Source: Nocardioidaceae bacterium (GTDB lineage Bacteria; Actinomycetota; Actinomycetes; Propionibacteriales; Nocardioidaceae). From it: a stretch of DNA of 64,000 nucleotides. This document shows positions 43,071-51,476 of the stretch, piece after piece (position 1 is the stretch's first letter; the number at the start of each line of letters is the position of its first letter). The notes under the pieces were generated by a model, which worked only from the letters and a program-made list of their open reading frames with translations, did no database searches and was not told the origin of the DNA. The position numbers and the translations under genes were made by a program. The stretch covers positions 100,538 to 164,537 of the forward strand of contig JAURVT010000011.1 of assembly GCA_030655315.1 (NCBI GenBank), given 5' to 3'.

Positions 43071-43669
43071 TGCTCCGGGTCGTAGTGCCGCTGCAGCTCG
43101 TCCATCGGGGTGGCGGGGCTCGCGGCCTTGGCGATCTCGGCCTGCGTGGGCAGGTCGTCGTCGGGCCAGGCCTGCGGCTCCCACAGGTCCGAGCGCAGGA
43201 ACGCCTTGGAGCAGTGGAAGAACACCTCGTCGACGGCGACCTCGGTGACGACCGTCGGCCGGTGGCCCTTGACCTCCATCGCCCCGGCGTAGGGCGGGTC
43301 GACCAGCAGCCGGGCGCGACCGTTGACGCGCAGCGTGTCGCCGCGGCGCGGCACCAGGAAGATCAGCCCGACGCGGGGGTTCTGCAGGATGTTGAGGAAC
43401 CCGTCGACCCGGCGGTTGCCCGGGCGGTCCGGAAGGGCGATCGTCCGGTCGTCGACCACGTGCACCGCGCCGGCCGGGTCGCCCTTGGGCGAGACGTCCA
43501 TCGAGCCATCGGCGGCAGCCGTCGCGACCAGGTGGAACGGCGACCGCGCGAGCCACGCGCGGTGCAGGTCGTCCAGCCGGTCACGCACCTTGGTGGCCGC
43601 CCGCTCGTTCGGTGAGCCGACGACCTCGCGCAGCTCCTCGACGGTCGTGATCTCGTGTCCCTGGGTCAC
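43049..43669 (-). CDS. Pyridoxamine 5'-phosphate oxidase-family protein (MSMEG_1061-like)
   Basis: A 206-residue flavin-binding split-barrel protein: [58 protein letters not shown] and [11 protein letters not shown]. The SPKGDPAG and PGNRRVDG segments are typical of FMN- or F420-binding members of this family. With F420 synthesis genes nearby, an F420-dependent reductase is possible but cannot be decided from sequence. GTG start at 43667-43669. Divergent from acyl-CoA dehydrogenase 2. Confidence 0.85.
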   Translation of the reverse strand: MTQGHEITTVEELREVVGSPNERAATKVRDRLDDLHRAWLARSPFHLVATAAADGSMDVSPKGDPAGAVHVVDDRTIALPDRPGNRRVDGFLNILQNPRVGLIFLVPRRGDTLRVNGRARLLVDPPYAGAMEVKGHRPTVVTEVAVDEVFFHCSKAFLRSDLWEPQAWPDDDLPTQAEIAKAASPATPMDELQRHYDPEHYRSLMY

Positions 43670-43702
43670 CGCGTCAGCATAGGCGGGTGCCCTGGTCCCA
43701 GA

Positions 43703-43720
43703 AGTTACCGACGATTAACA
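43703..43720. promoter_or_regulatory. Operator-like palindrome upstream of acyl-CoA dehydrogenase 2 (site 2)
   Basis: AGTTACCGACGATTAACA matches site 1 at 33522-33539 in 15 of 18 positions and lies at the same distance (8 bases) from its ATG. The right half again forms a -10-like TAACAT, seven bases before the start codon. This indicates that both genes are controlled by the same regulator, which is not identified. Confidence 0.65.
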
Positions 43721-43728
43721 TGGGGACC

Positions 43729-44898
43729 ATGAGTGCCGAGGAGATGTTCACGCTGTCGGAGGAGCACCGCGCGATCCGCGAGGCGGTGCGGGCGGTCTGC
43801 GACGACAAGGTCGCGCCGTACGCCGCGGACGTCGACGCCGAGGCCCGCTTCCCGTCCGAGGCGTACGCCGCCCTGCGCGCCGCCGACTTCCACGCGCCGC
43901 ACATCCCCGAGGAGTACGGCGGCGCCGGTGCAGACGCGCTCGCCACCGTCCTCGTGATCGAGGAGGTCGCGCGGGCCGACGTCTCGGCCTCCCTCATCCC
44001 GGCGGTCAACAAGCTCGGCACGCTGCCGCTGATGATCTCGGCCTCCGACGAGCTCAAGCAGCGCTATCTGCCGCCGGTGGCGTCGGGCGAGTCGCTGTTC
44101 TCCTACTGCCTCTCCGAGCCGGACGCCGGCAGCGACGCGGCGCACCAGCGCACGCGGGCCGTCCGCGACGGCGACCACTTCGTGCTCGACGGCGTCAAGC
44201 GGTGGATCAGCAACGCGGGCGAGTCCGACTTCTACACCGTCCTCGCCACCACGAACCCGGACGAGCGCTCGCGCGGCATCAGCGCGTTCGTCGTCGAGAA
44301 GGCCGACGAGGGGGTGTCGTTCGGTGCCCCGGAGAAGAAGCTGGGGATCAAGGGATCGCCCACCCGCGAGGTCTACCTCGACCACGTCCGCATCCCCGAG
44401 GACCGGATGATCGGCGCCGAGGGCACCGGCTTCGAGACCGCGATGAAGACCCTCGACCACACCCGCATCACGATCGCCGCGCAGGCCGTCGGCGTCGCGC
44501 AGGGCGCGCTCGACTACGCGATCGGGTACGTGCAGGAGCGCGAGCAGTTCGGCAGGGCCATCGCGGAGTTCCAGGGCCTGCAGTTCATGATCGCCGACAT
44601 GGGCATGAAGGTGGAGGCCGCGCGCCAGCTCACCTACGCCGCCGCCGGCCGCTCCGAGCGCGGCGACAAGGACCTCACCTTCTTCGGTGCCGCGGCCAAG
44701 GCCTTCGCGTCCGACACGGCCATGCAGGTCACCGTCGACGCCGTCCAGCTGCTCGGCGGCTACGGCTACACCCGCGACTACCCCGTCGAGCGGATGATGC
44801 GCGACGCCAAGATCACCCAGATCTACGAGGGCACCAACCAGGTCCAGCGCATCGTCATGGCCCGGCAGCTGCTCGCCGGCATCCAGTCGAACCTCTGA
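43729..44898 (+). CDS. Acyl-CoA dehydrogenase 2 (FadE25-like)
   Basis: A 389-residue acyl-CoA dehydrogenase: [82 protein letters not shown] and [19 protein letters not shown] with the catalytic Glu in YEGT. Its position after purK-purE mirrors fadE25 in mycobacteria, where it serves short- or branched-chain acyl-CoA. ATG at 43729 follows an operator/-10 region, so the mRNA is probably leaderless. Confidence 0.95.
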   Translation: MSAEEMFTLSEEHRAIREAVRAVCDDKVAPYAADVDAEARFPSEAYAALRAADFHAPHIPEEYGGAGADALATVLVIEEVARADVSASLIPAVNKLGTLPLMISASDELKQRYLPPVASGESLFSYCLSEPDAGSDAAHQRTRAVRDGDHFVLDGVKRWISNAGESDFYTVLATTNPDERSRGISAFVVEKADEGVSFGAPEKKLGIKGSPTREVYLDHVRIPEDRMIGAEGTGFETAMKTLDHTRITIAAQAVGVAQGALDYAIGYVQEREQFGRAIAEFQGLQFMIADMGMKVEAARQLTYAAAGRSERGDKDLTFFGAAAKAFASDTAMQVTVDAVQLLGGYGYTRDYPVERMMRDAKITQIYEGTNQVQRIVMARQLLAGIQSNL

Positions 44899-44906
44899 GG
44901 CCGCAG

Positions 44907-45668
44907 GTGGACGACCTCGCCGTGCAGGACGTCGGCGAGCCCGGCCTCCCCACCGTCCTGCTCCTGCCGGGACAGGCCAACTCCCACGACTGGTGGACGG
45001 GCCTGCGGGAGCGGCTCGTCGGGTGGCGCACGGTCACGTTCGACTACCGCGGCACCGGCGACAGCGTCGGCGCCGAGGGCGACGAGCGCGGTTGGACGAC
45101 GTCGACGTTCGCCGCCGACGCGGCGTCGGTGCTCGACGGTCTCGGCCTCGACCGCGTGCACGTCTGGGGGACGTCGATGGGTGGCCGCGTCGCGCAGATG
45201 CTGGCGATCGAGCACCCGGACCGGGTCGACCGTCTGGTCCTCACCTGCAGCTCGCCCGGGGGACCGCACGCGCTCGAGCGGGACCAGGAGGTGCGGCTCT
45301 CGCTGGCCCAGCGCGACGACGACGCCCGCCTGGAGGCGTTGGTCGACCTGTTCTACACCCCGGCGTGGCGGGCGTCCGGGCGTCGCAGCCACCTGTTCGG
45401 CGACCCGGGCATGTCACCGCTCGCCAGCCGCGCGCACCTGCGCGTCAGCGCGCGGCACGACGCGTTCGAGCGCCTGCCGGAGATCACCGCACCCACCCTC
45501 GTCCTCCACGGCACCGACGACCGCATGGTCCCGGCCGGCAATGCGGCGCTCATCTCCTCCCGCGTGCCCGGCGCCGAGGTCGAGCTCACCGACGGCGGCC
45601 GCCACGGGTTCTTCGACGAGGACGCGGACGTCGTCGTCCCGCGGGTCGCGGCGTTCCTGTCGGCCTGA
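44907..45668 (+). CDS. Alpha/beta hydrolase
   Basis: A 253-residue alpha/beta-fold hydrolase. VLLLPGQANSHDWW forms the oxyanion-hole strand, the nucleophile Ser is in GTSMGG, the acid Asp is in LHGTDDRMVP and the base His is in GGRHGFF. DYRGTGDS is the usual conserved segment. The substrate is unknown; position 8 bp after acyl-CoA dehydrogenase 2 suggests co-transcription and possibly a thioester or ester. GTG start at 44907. Confidence 0.88.
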   Translation: MDDLAVQDVGEPGLPTVLLLPGQANSHDWWTGLRERLVGWRTVTFDYRGTGDSVGAEGDERGWTTSTFAADAASVLDGLGLDRVHVWGTSMGGRVAQMLAIEHPDRVDRLVLTCSSPGGPHALERDQEVRLSLAQRDDDARLEALVDLFYTPAWRASGRRSHLFGDPGMSPLASRAHLRVSARHDAFERLPEITAPTLVLHGTDDRMVPAGNAALISSRVPGAEVELTDGGRHGFFDEDADVVVPRVAAFLSA

Positions 45669-45677
45669 GGCTCGGCC

Positions 45678-46331
45678 CTAGGGGTACGTCTTCAACCCCG
45701 CGACGCGCCAGCCGCCGTAGCGGTAGGCCACGCGGTCGTCGGTGGGTCGCAGCGCCTTGGCCCGCCCGGACCGCACCCACCCGCCGGACGTCCAGCGCCA
45801 GGTGACCGCCCGGCCGCTCCAGGTCTCGCTGATCTCGCGCAGGACGACCCGCTTGGTCATGAACACCTGGCCGTCCCGCGTGTACCGGCGCCACCCGACG
45901 TTGACCGTGTAGGCGCCGTCGGTGACCCACGTCGACGCCCCGCCCGGCGTCCTGCTCACCCGAAGCTCGCCTGCCTGGATCGTGAGCACGGTGTTGAACA
46001 GCGTGTGCGCCCCGGCCGTCGTGACCAGCACCAGCTCGGCCCCGCGTCGCCCGTCGATCGCCGCCGACCCGTGCCACACCGCGCTCGCCGGCACCCCCTC
46101 GGTGCGCAGCCGCTTGGTCAGCGTCCTGCCCCGCGCCCGGTCGACGGTCACGGTCGCGCTGCCCGTCCCGGTCTTCACGGAGACGGTGTCCTTGCGCCCG
46201 TCCCCGTCCACGTCCCGCCTGACCACCACCCCTCCCGGTGCGGCGGACGCGGGCGTCGCGGCGAGCCCGGCGAGCGGGACGGAGGCGGCGAGCACCACGG
46301 TGCCCACCCGGCGGAGGAGGTGTCGGTCCAT
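45678..46331 (-). CDS. Secreted protein with an FG-GAP/VCBS-like calcium motif
   Basis: A 217-residue exported protein (signal peptide VVLAASVPLAGLAATPASA, then mature APGGVVV). The first mature segment RRDVDGDGRKDTVSVKTG is an Asp-rich DxDGDGxxD calcium-binding loop as found in FG-GAP repeats, and AIDGRRGAELVLVTTAG is a second, incomplete one. The remaining beta-rich sequence ends with GWRVAGLKTYP. No enzyme motif is seen. It is convergent with the alpha/beta hydrolase (9-bp gap). Confidence 0.7.
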   Translation of the reverse strand: MDRHLLRRVGTVVLAASVPLAGLAATPASAAPGGVVVRRDVDGDGRKDTVSVKTGTGSATVTVDRARGRTLTKRLRTEGVPASAVWHGSAAIDGRRGAELVLVTTAGAHTLFNTVLTIQAGELRVSRTPGGASTWVTDGAYTVNVGWRRYTRDGQVFMTKRVVLREISETWSGRAVTWRWTSGGWVRSGRAKALRPTDDRVAYRYGGWRVAGLKTYP

Positions 46332-46356
46332 GGGGTCACTGTGCTCCTGCACCGGG

Positions 46357-46962
46357 TCACGAGGCGAGGGTCTTGCGGGTCCCGTCATCGGGGTGCGGGG
46401 GCGGGGACGCGTCGAGCTCGTCCCTGAGCAGCCCGAACACCCACGAGTCCGAGACGACCCCGTCCACCACGCAGTCCTCGCGCAGCGTCCCCTCGCGGCG
46501 GAACCCGAGCTTCTCGAGGACGCGGGCCGACGCGGCATTGCGGGTGTCGGTCTCGGCCTGCACCCGGTTCAGGTCCAAGGTGTCGAACGCCCACCGGAGC
46601 ACGGCATGGGCCGCCTCGGTCGCCTGGCCGCGTCCCCACGCCGACCGGTCGAGGCAGTAACCCAGCGAGGCGCTGCGGTGCACCGGGTCCCACCGCGACA
46701 GGCTGCACCAGCCGACGAACGCCCCGTCCGCGACCTGGTCGATGGCCAGGCGCGCCCCGGTGCCCTCCTCGGCCATGTCCGCGCAGCTCGCGACGAACCG
46801 GGTCGCGCGCGCAGGGTCGGTCCACGGCGGCGCGTCCCAGTAGCGCAGCACGTGGGCGTCGGAGTGCATCGTGTAGAGAGCGTGCTCGTCAGCGCCCGTG
46901 AACGGGCGCAACCGGAGGCGGGCGGTCGTCAGCGTCGGTGTGGGCAGGGACATGGTTGACAT
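46357..46962 (-). CDS. GNAT-family N-acetyltransferase (RimJ/RimL-like)
   Basis: A 201-residue acetyltransferase: LTTARLRLRPFTGADEHALYTMH at the N-terminus, SLGYCLDRSAWGRGQATEAAHAVLRWAF carrying the acetyl-CoA loop GRGQATEA, and LNRVQAETDTRNAASARVLEKLGFRREGTLRE typical of RimJ/RimL-like enzymes. The substrate is unknown. Two in-frame starts (46960-46962 and 46951-46953) are possible. The 3' end is 25 bp from the start of the secreted protein gene. Confidence 0.9.
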   Translation of the reverse strand: MSTMSLPTPTLTTARLRLRPFTGADEHALYTMHSDAHVLRYWDAPPWTDPARATRFVASCADMAEEGTGARLAIDQVADGAFVGWCSLSRWDPVHRSASLGYCLDRSAWGRGQATEAAHAVLRWAFDTLDLNRVQAETDTRNAASARVLEKLGFRREGTLREDCVVDGVVSDSWVFGLLRDELDASPPPHPDDGTRKTLAS

Positions 46963-47010
46963 CGTGCCTCGCCCCGCGCTCGTGCGGCCACCGGTCTGGT
47001 GGCGCGGGGC

Positions 47011-48181
47011 TCAGGTCCGGAGCCGCGTGGTGAGTCCGTGGGCGACCTCGAAGACCTGGCCGGTGGCGCTGGTCCAGACGGTGGTGCCGGGGGCGGTCTT
47101 GGTGGCTCTCCATCTGCTGTGGGTCTTGACGCGGTGGTGGTAGCGGCACAGCAGGTGGGTGTTGGACGAGGTGGTCTGGCCGCCTGAGTCGTAGGGGGTG
47201 ACGTGGTCGACGTCGAAGCCGGTGGTGCCGCGGCGGTCGCAGTAGGGGAACGCGCACAGGTCGCGCTGGGCCAGGCGCAGCTGTTCGCGGAGGCGGGGTG
47301 GTGCGACGTAGCCGGTGGTGGTGATCTCGGCGGCGAGGTCGATGACGGGCTTGATGGTGACGTTGCCGTGGCCGACGATGCTCTCGGCCTCGTCGACGCT
47401 GATGGTGCCGATGCCGTCGGCGGACCAGGTGCCGGAGACCCGGTCGAGGTGCAGGTACAGGACGGTCTGGGCGAGGCCGGGGTGGACGACGAGCCGGTCA
47501 GCGGCCGGTCTGCCGGGGTGCTCGCACGACGGCGCCGGTCCGTCAGTTCGTCCGCACCCATCCGCTCGGAGGTCAGATCCCCGCGGGCAGACGTCCGGGG
47601 CGGATGGGTGCAGCCGAACAGACGGATCGGCTCCCTGGTTGCTGCACGCTTCGAGGTGGGTCGGTGTGGGCGCGGAGGTGGTGGTCGATCACGACCTGCA
47701 ACGTGGACCGGCTCAGGCGCACGATCCTGGGTGGTGCACCCCGGCGGGCGGGTGCGGCGAGCTGGCAGTCGATGATGCCGGCGACCGTCTGCGGCAGCTC
47801 GCGGGTGGCGGCGGCGACCATGCGGACCTTCCACGCGTCGACCTCGCCGTGCTCCAGCAGGGTGAGGAGGTCGGGGAGGCGGTGGACCAGGGAGAGGGAG
47901 TCCGACAACAGCTTCTGGGCGGCGAAGGCCGACAGGCCGAGAGTGGAGCCGAGCTCGGCGGGGAGGAACTCGGGGACCTCGGGGGATCCGGGGCCGCCGA
48001 ACGGGACGCGGCGTTCCTGGCCGGGGAGGACGCGGGCGGGGCCTCGTTGGGAGGTGGTGCGGGACGCGGCCCAGGCCGCGATGGTGCGCATCCGCTCGGC
48101 CTCTGCGCGCCGGATGGTGACACCCAGGTCGAGGGCGTCGGCGAGCTCCTCGCGGGGGTCGAACCAGACTTCTGCGGCCAT
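47011..48181 (-). pseudogene. HNH endonuclease DUF222 gene interrupted by a hairpin repeat
   Basis: A second copy of the 20710-21930 gene. The 5' part (48181 to about 47661) encodes the first about 175 residues of DUF222 up to DHHLRAHTDPPR and then runs into foreign sequence, stopping after 202 codons. The 3' part (about 47497 to 47011) encodes the C-terminal region from LVVHPGLAQTVLY through the intact HNH motif (CAFPYCDRRG, FDVDHVTPYDSGG, LLCRYHHRVKTH) to LTTRLRT. About 215 bp present in the intact copy have been replaced by about 163 bp containing a hairpin repeat (47498-47660). The HNH half has no obvious start, so the gene is inactive. Confidence 0.88.
47539..47643. repeat. Hairpin repeat, copy B, inside the broken HNH gene
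   Basis: Arms 47539-47564 and 47601-47626 are inverted repeats with the same 26-bp sequence as copy A except CAGCCG for CGGCCG in the right arm. The spacer differs slightly (CCCCGCGGGCAGACGTCC). The tail ends GGTTGCT at 47643. Left similarity extends to about 47515. Confidence 0.85.
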
Positions 48182-48262
48182 GTGTTCAACCTAGGGCGAG
48201 GGTCGGACAGTCTGTTTTTCACCAGCGCACGGTGCGTGGGGGTGCTCGCGCGTCGGCGCCGA

Positions 48263-48367
48263 TCCGTCAGTTCGTCCGCACCCATCCGCTCGGAGGTCAG
48301 ATCTCCGCGCGTAGGTGGACGGGGCGGACAGGTGCGGCCGAACAGACGGATCGGCTCCCTGGTTGCT
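48263..48367. repeat. Hairpin repeat, copy C, between the broken HNH gene and the EamA gene
   Basis: Arms 48263-48288 and 48325-48350, with two changes in the right arm (GGACAGGTG). The 5' flank from 48182, including GTCGGACAGTCTGTTTTT, is shared with the flank of the intact HNH copy upstream of copy A. The tail's last bases (CT of GGTTGCT) form part of the stop codon of the EamA gene. Confidence 0.85.
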
Positions 48368-49304
48368 ACCGGACCCTGGTCCCGGGGGCCTGGAGGACGT
48401 CGTCGGGGGCGTGCTGGAGGTCCTCGCCGCGGGACTCGTCGGCGTAGACCATCAGGGTGGAGCCGGCGATGGCGAGGACGATGCCGATGGCGGCGAAGGC
48501 CGAGGGGAGGGTCTGGTAGGCGATCAGGGAGAGGACGATGGTGAGGACGGGGGCCAGGGCGTTGGTGCTGGGGGCCACGATCGAGGCCTTGCCGCGGCTG
48601 AGGGCCATCACCAGGAACAGGGCGCCGACGGCGTTGAGCAGCTGGGTGCCCACGGTGAGGGCGGGGGCCTGCCACGGGGCGTCGGTGGGGATGCCGCCCA
48701 TCATGATGATCGCGACGGGCACGAGCACCAGGCCGCTGACGGTCATCCACATGAACGTGGTGCCGTCGTTGACGCCGACGGTGGCCGCCTTCTTCATGAA
48801 GTAGGCCTGGACGCCCCACGCGACCGCGACGACCAGGGCCAGCGGGAGCCACAGGCCCGCGTCGGCGTTGCCGCCGTCGCCGGAGATGCTGAACAGGACG
48901 ATCGCGACGAGGGCGGTGACGACGCCGACGACCGCGAGGCGGGGGATCCGCTCGCGCAGGATCGCCACGGCCATCAGCACGGTGATGGCGGGCGAGATCG
49001 AGATGAGCGGGAAGATCAGGTAGGCCGGGCCGATGGTCAGGGCCTTGAAGAGGATCAGCTGGCCGCCGGCGCCGGTGAGGCCGACGAGCAGGCCGTAGCG
49101 CATCGCGACGGGACGGCGGTCGATCCGCACACCCCCGCGGAGCGCGAACCAGCAGGGGATGAGCATGGTGAACGCCCAGATGACGTAGACCATCTCGTCC
49201 GGGTAGCCGTACCGGGCGGTCGGCTCGCCCGAGAAGGCCCCCCACACGCCCCAGAACAGGACGAGCAGTCCGGCGTAGGGGATCCAGCTGCGCGATCGGG
49301 TCAT
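48366..49304 (-). CDS. EamA (DMT superfamily) permease
   Basis: A 312-residue membrane protein with ten transmembrane helices in two EamA repeats (AGLLVLFWGVWGAFSG, LISISPAITVLMAVAILRERIPRLAVVGVVTALVAIVLF, and ALAPVLTIVLSLIAYQTLPSAFAAIGIVLAIAGSTLMVY). It probably exports or imports a small metabolite; its position in the kinase-AgaS operon suggests a sugar or amino sugar (inference). Its ATG overlaps the upstream kinase gene stop (ATGA). The last codons and the stop abut a hairpin repeat, so the C-terminal tail may be a changed end. Confidence 0.88.
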   Translation of the reverse strand: MTRSRSWIPYAGLLVLFWGVWGAFSGEPTARYGYPDEMVYVIWAFTMLIPCWFALRGGVRIDRRPVAMRYGLLVGLTGAGGQLILFKALTIGPAYLIFPLISISPAITVLMAVAILRERIPRLAVVGVVTALVAIVLFSISGDGGNADAGLWLPLALVVAVAWGVQAYFMKKAATVGVNDGTTFMWMTVSGLVLVPVAIIMMGGIPTDAPWQAPALTVGTQLLNAVGALFLVMALSRGKASIVAPSTNALAPVLTIVLSLIAYQTLPSAFAAIGIVLAIAGSTLMVYADESRGEDLQHAPDDVLQAPGTRVR

Positions 49305-50299
49305 GGCGTCTCCTCGGGGCGTGGCACGACGGGCGTGCCGTGGATGCGGGCGGCGTACAGGGCGGCCCCGAGGACGGGGTCGTGGAGCGGGTCGCGCGGC
49401 TCGTAGTGCGGCGAGCGGTTCGCGAGGCCGCGGGTGAAGGACTCCCGCACGGTGCGCGAGGCGAAGACGCCGCCGGACCACGAGACGGGGACGGGGCTGC
49501 CGTCGTCCCAGCGCAGGCCCGTGCGGGTGGCCTCGACGAGGTCGACGAGCGCGTGCGCGGCCTCGTGCAGCACCGACTCGGCCAGTGCGTCACCGGCCTC
49601 CGCGGCCGCGACGACGACGCGGCTGAGCGCGGCCACCTGGCCGCGGGCGCCGCCCCACCGGTTGAGGACGACGTCGACGAGGTCGAGGTCGGCGTCGAGC
49701 TCGAGGTGCTCGCGGACCATCGCGTGCAGCGGTCCGCGCGGACGACGTCCGTCGCTCATCTGCGAGAACAGCCCAAGGCCGCGGACGGCGATCCAGTAGG
49801 CCGAGCCCTCGTCGCCGAACACCTCGCCCCAGCCGCCCACACGCAGCCCGCGCGAGCCTCGCTCGCCGTACGTCATCGAGCCGGTGCCGCACACCACGTT
49901 GATGCCGTCGGACGCGCCGAGCGAGCCCGACCACCCGCAGACCATGTCGTTGTCGCAGCGGTAGCGGTCGTGACCCAGGACGGACGCGGGCGCGGCGTCG
50001 AGCAGGGCGACGTCGGCGCTCACCTCGCCGTAGCCGGGGAGACCGAAGAATGCGTAGGTGAGGTCGGACGGGTCGACCCCGGCGGCGTCGCAGACGACCG
50101 GCACCGCGTCGCCGAGCACCTTCTCGACCAGGCCGACGTCCTGGCCGAGGTAGTAGCAGCTGGGGGCCTCGTGGCGCGCGAGCACCGTGCCGTCGCCGCG
50201 CAGGACGCACAGCGACGTGGTGGTGCCACCGCCGTCGGCGCCGAGGAAGACCTCCGCGTCAGCCGTCGAGCCCGTGGATGGTGACGCCGGCGACGACAC
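49301..50299 (-). CDS. BadF/BadG-type ATPase, likely N-acetylglucosamine (amino sugar) kinase
   Basis: A 332-residue ASKHA-fold kinase. The phosphate-1 motif is LGADGGGTTTSLCV, the second loop is VCGTGSMTYG, and GGWGEVFGDEGSAYWIAVRGL is typical of GlcNAc kinases (NagK-like), followed by WSGGVFAS (adenosine motif). It likely phosphorylates an amino sugar to the 6-phosphate. GTG start overlaps the AgaS-like gene by 41 bp; no later start codon precedes the motif, so the overlap is probably real. Confidence 0.8.
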   Translation of the reverse strand: MSSPASPSTGSTADAEVFLGADGGGTTTSLCVLRGDGTVLARHEAPSCYYLGQDVGLVEKVLGDAVPVVCDAAGVDPSDLTYAFFGLPGYGEVSADVALLDAAPASVLGHDRYRCDNDMVCGWSGSLGASDGINVVCGTGSMTYGERGSRGLRVGGWGEVFGDEGSAYWIAVRGLGLFSQMSDGRRPRGPLHAMVREHLELDADLDLVDVVLNRWGGARGQVAALSRVVVAAAEAGDALAESVLHEAAHALVDLVEATRTGLRWDDGSPVPVSWSGGVFASRTVRESFTRGLANRSPHYEPRDPLHDPVLGAALYAARIHGTPVVPRPEETP

Positions 50300-51413
50300 G
50301 GTTCACCTCCCCGCTCGGGAACGGGTTGTCGGGGGTGAGGCCGAGCGCGAGCGACGTGCGGAGCGCGAGCACCTGCGACGCGACGACGAACGCCAGCGCC
50401 ACCAGCTCGTCGGGGTCGCCCGCGAGCGTGGGAAAGGTCCACTGCTCGAGGTCGAGCGTGGGGAGCCGGTCGGCGGTCACGACGACCACGCGCCCCGCGG
50501 GCAGCGAGCGGCTGAGCTCGGTGACCATGTCGACGTCGTAGGCGCGCGTGTGCGGGTCGGTCGAGACGTGCACGACGGTGAGGGTGCTGTCGTCGAGCAG
50601 CGCCTTGGGCCCGTGACGGAAGCCCAGGCTTGAGTCGAACCAGGTGATGACGCGCCCGGCCGTCAGCTCGAGCAGCTTGAGCGCGGACTCGCGGGCGAGC
50701 CCCGTCAGCGGGCCGCTGCCGAGGTGGACCACGCGGGCCACGGGGTCGAGGTCGGCGTGCGCGGCCGCGTCCAGCTCGAGCGTGGGCAGCGCACGGTCGA
50801 CGGCGTCGGCGAGGCGAGCCACGGCGTCGGTGTCGACCCGGTCGAAGGCCAGGAGCACCGCGAGGGTCATGCAGGTGAGGCTCGACGTCATGGCGAACCC
50901 GCGGTCGTTGGCGCCGTCGGGCATCACGAGCACGCGGGACGACGCGCGTCCGCCGTGGTCGCGGGCGAGCGCGCCGTCGGGGTTGCAGGTGACCACGAGG
51001 TGGTGGACGTCGGTGAGCAGCTGGTCGGCCAGGGCGGTGGCCGCGACGCTCTCGGGGCTGTCGCCCGACCGTGCGAACGAGACCAGGAGCGTCGGGAGGT
51101 CCTCGGCGAAGGTGCCGTGGGGGTCGCTGACGAGGTCGGTGGTCGCGACGGCGTCGACGCGACGCGCCATCGCGCGGCGCAGCGCGGGCGCCAGGATCTC
51201 GCCGCCAAAGGCGGACGTGCCGGCACCGGTGAGCACCACCCGCAGGTCGCCGCGGGCCAGGAGCGGGGCGAGGAACGCCGCGGTCTCGGCGTCGTCCGCC
51301 GCACGGGCGGCGAGCGCGCGCCACAGTCGCGGCTGCTGGCCGATCTCGGCGGTGGTCCACCGCGCCCCGTCGTCGTGGGCCGCGAGCAGGGGGTGGGTGG
51401 TGGTCGAGGTCAC
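50259..51413 (-). CDS. SIS-domain sugar isomerase/deaminase (AgaS-like)
   Basis: A 384-residue protein with two SIS domains: VVLTGAGTSAFGGEILAPALR and LVSFARSGDSPESVAA in the first, VHLGSGPLTGLARESALKLLELTAGRVITWFDSSLGFRHGPKALLD in the second. It resembles AgaS, the galactosamine-6-phosphate deaminase/isomerase, with the E-x-x-LK-L and RHGPK active-site segments. Divergent from a GntR regulator across 61 bp. Together with the kinase and aldolase it implies an amino-sugar pathway. GTG start at 51411-51413. Confidence 0.85.
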   Translation of the reverse strand: MTSTTTHPLLAAHDDGARWTTAEIGQQPRLWRALAARAADDAETAAFLAPLLARGDLRVVLTGAGTSAFGGEILAPALRRAMARRVDAVATTDLVSDPHGTFAEDLPTLLVSFARSGDSPESVAATALADQLLTDVHHLVVTCNPDGALARDHGGRASSRVLVMPDGANDRGFAMTSSLTCMTLAVLLAFDRVDTDAVARLADAVDRALPTLELDAAAHADLDPVARVVHLGSGPLTGLARESALKLLELTAGRVITWFDSSLGFRHGPKALLDDSTLTVVHVSTDPHTRAYDVDMVTELSRSLPAGRVVVVTADRLPTLDLEQWTFPTLAGDPDELVALAFVVASQVLALRTSLALGLTPDNPFPSGEVNRVVAGVTIHGLDG

Positions 51414-51455
51414 AGCGGGACGTTAGACCCGGTCGACCGGTCCGTCAACTGTCTG

Positions 51456-51476
51456 ATACTGGTATGGTACCGGTAT
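51456..51476. promoter_or_regulatory. Imperfect palindrome at the GntR start, probable autoregulatory operator
   Basis: A 21-bp imperfect palindrome (16 of 21 positions match its reverse complement) between the AgaS-like and GntR genes, with half-sites ATACTGGTA and TACCGGTAT. Its right end overlaps the GntR ATG at 51475. Position between divergent genes suggests that the GntR protein controls both; direct binding is not shown. Confidence 0.55.

Noticed and set aside
47573..47660. Rescue of the broken HNH gene by frameshift or internal start
   Set aside because: The downstream HNH half lacks about 80 codons of DUF222 and no start codon with ribosome binding site precedes it in frame.
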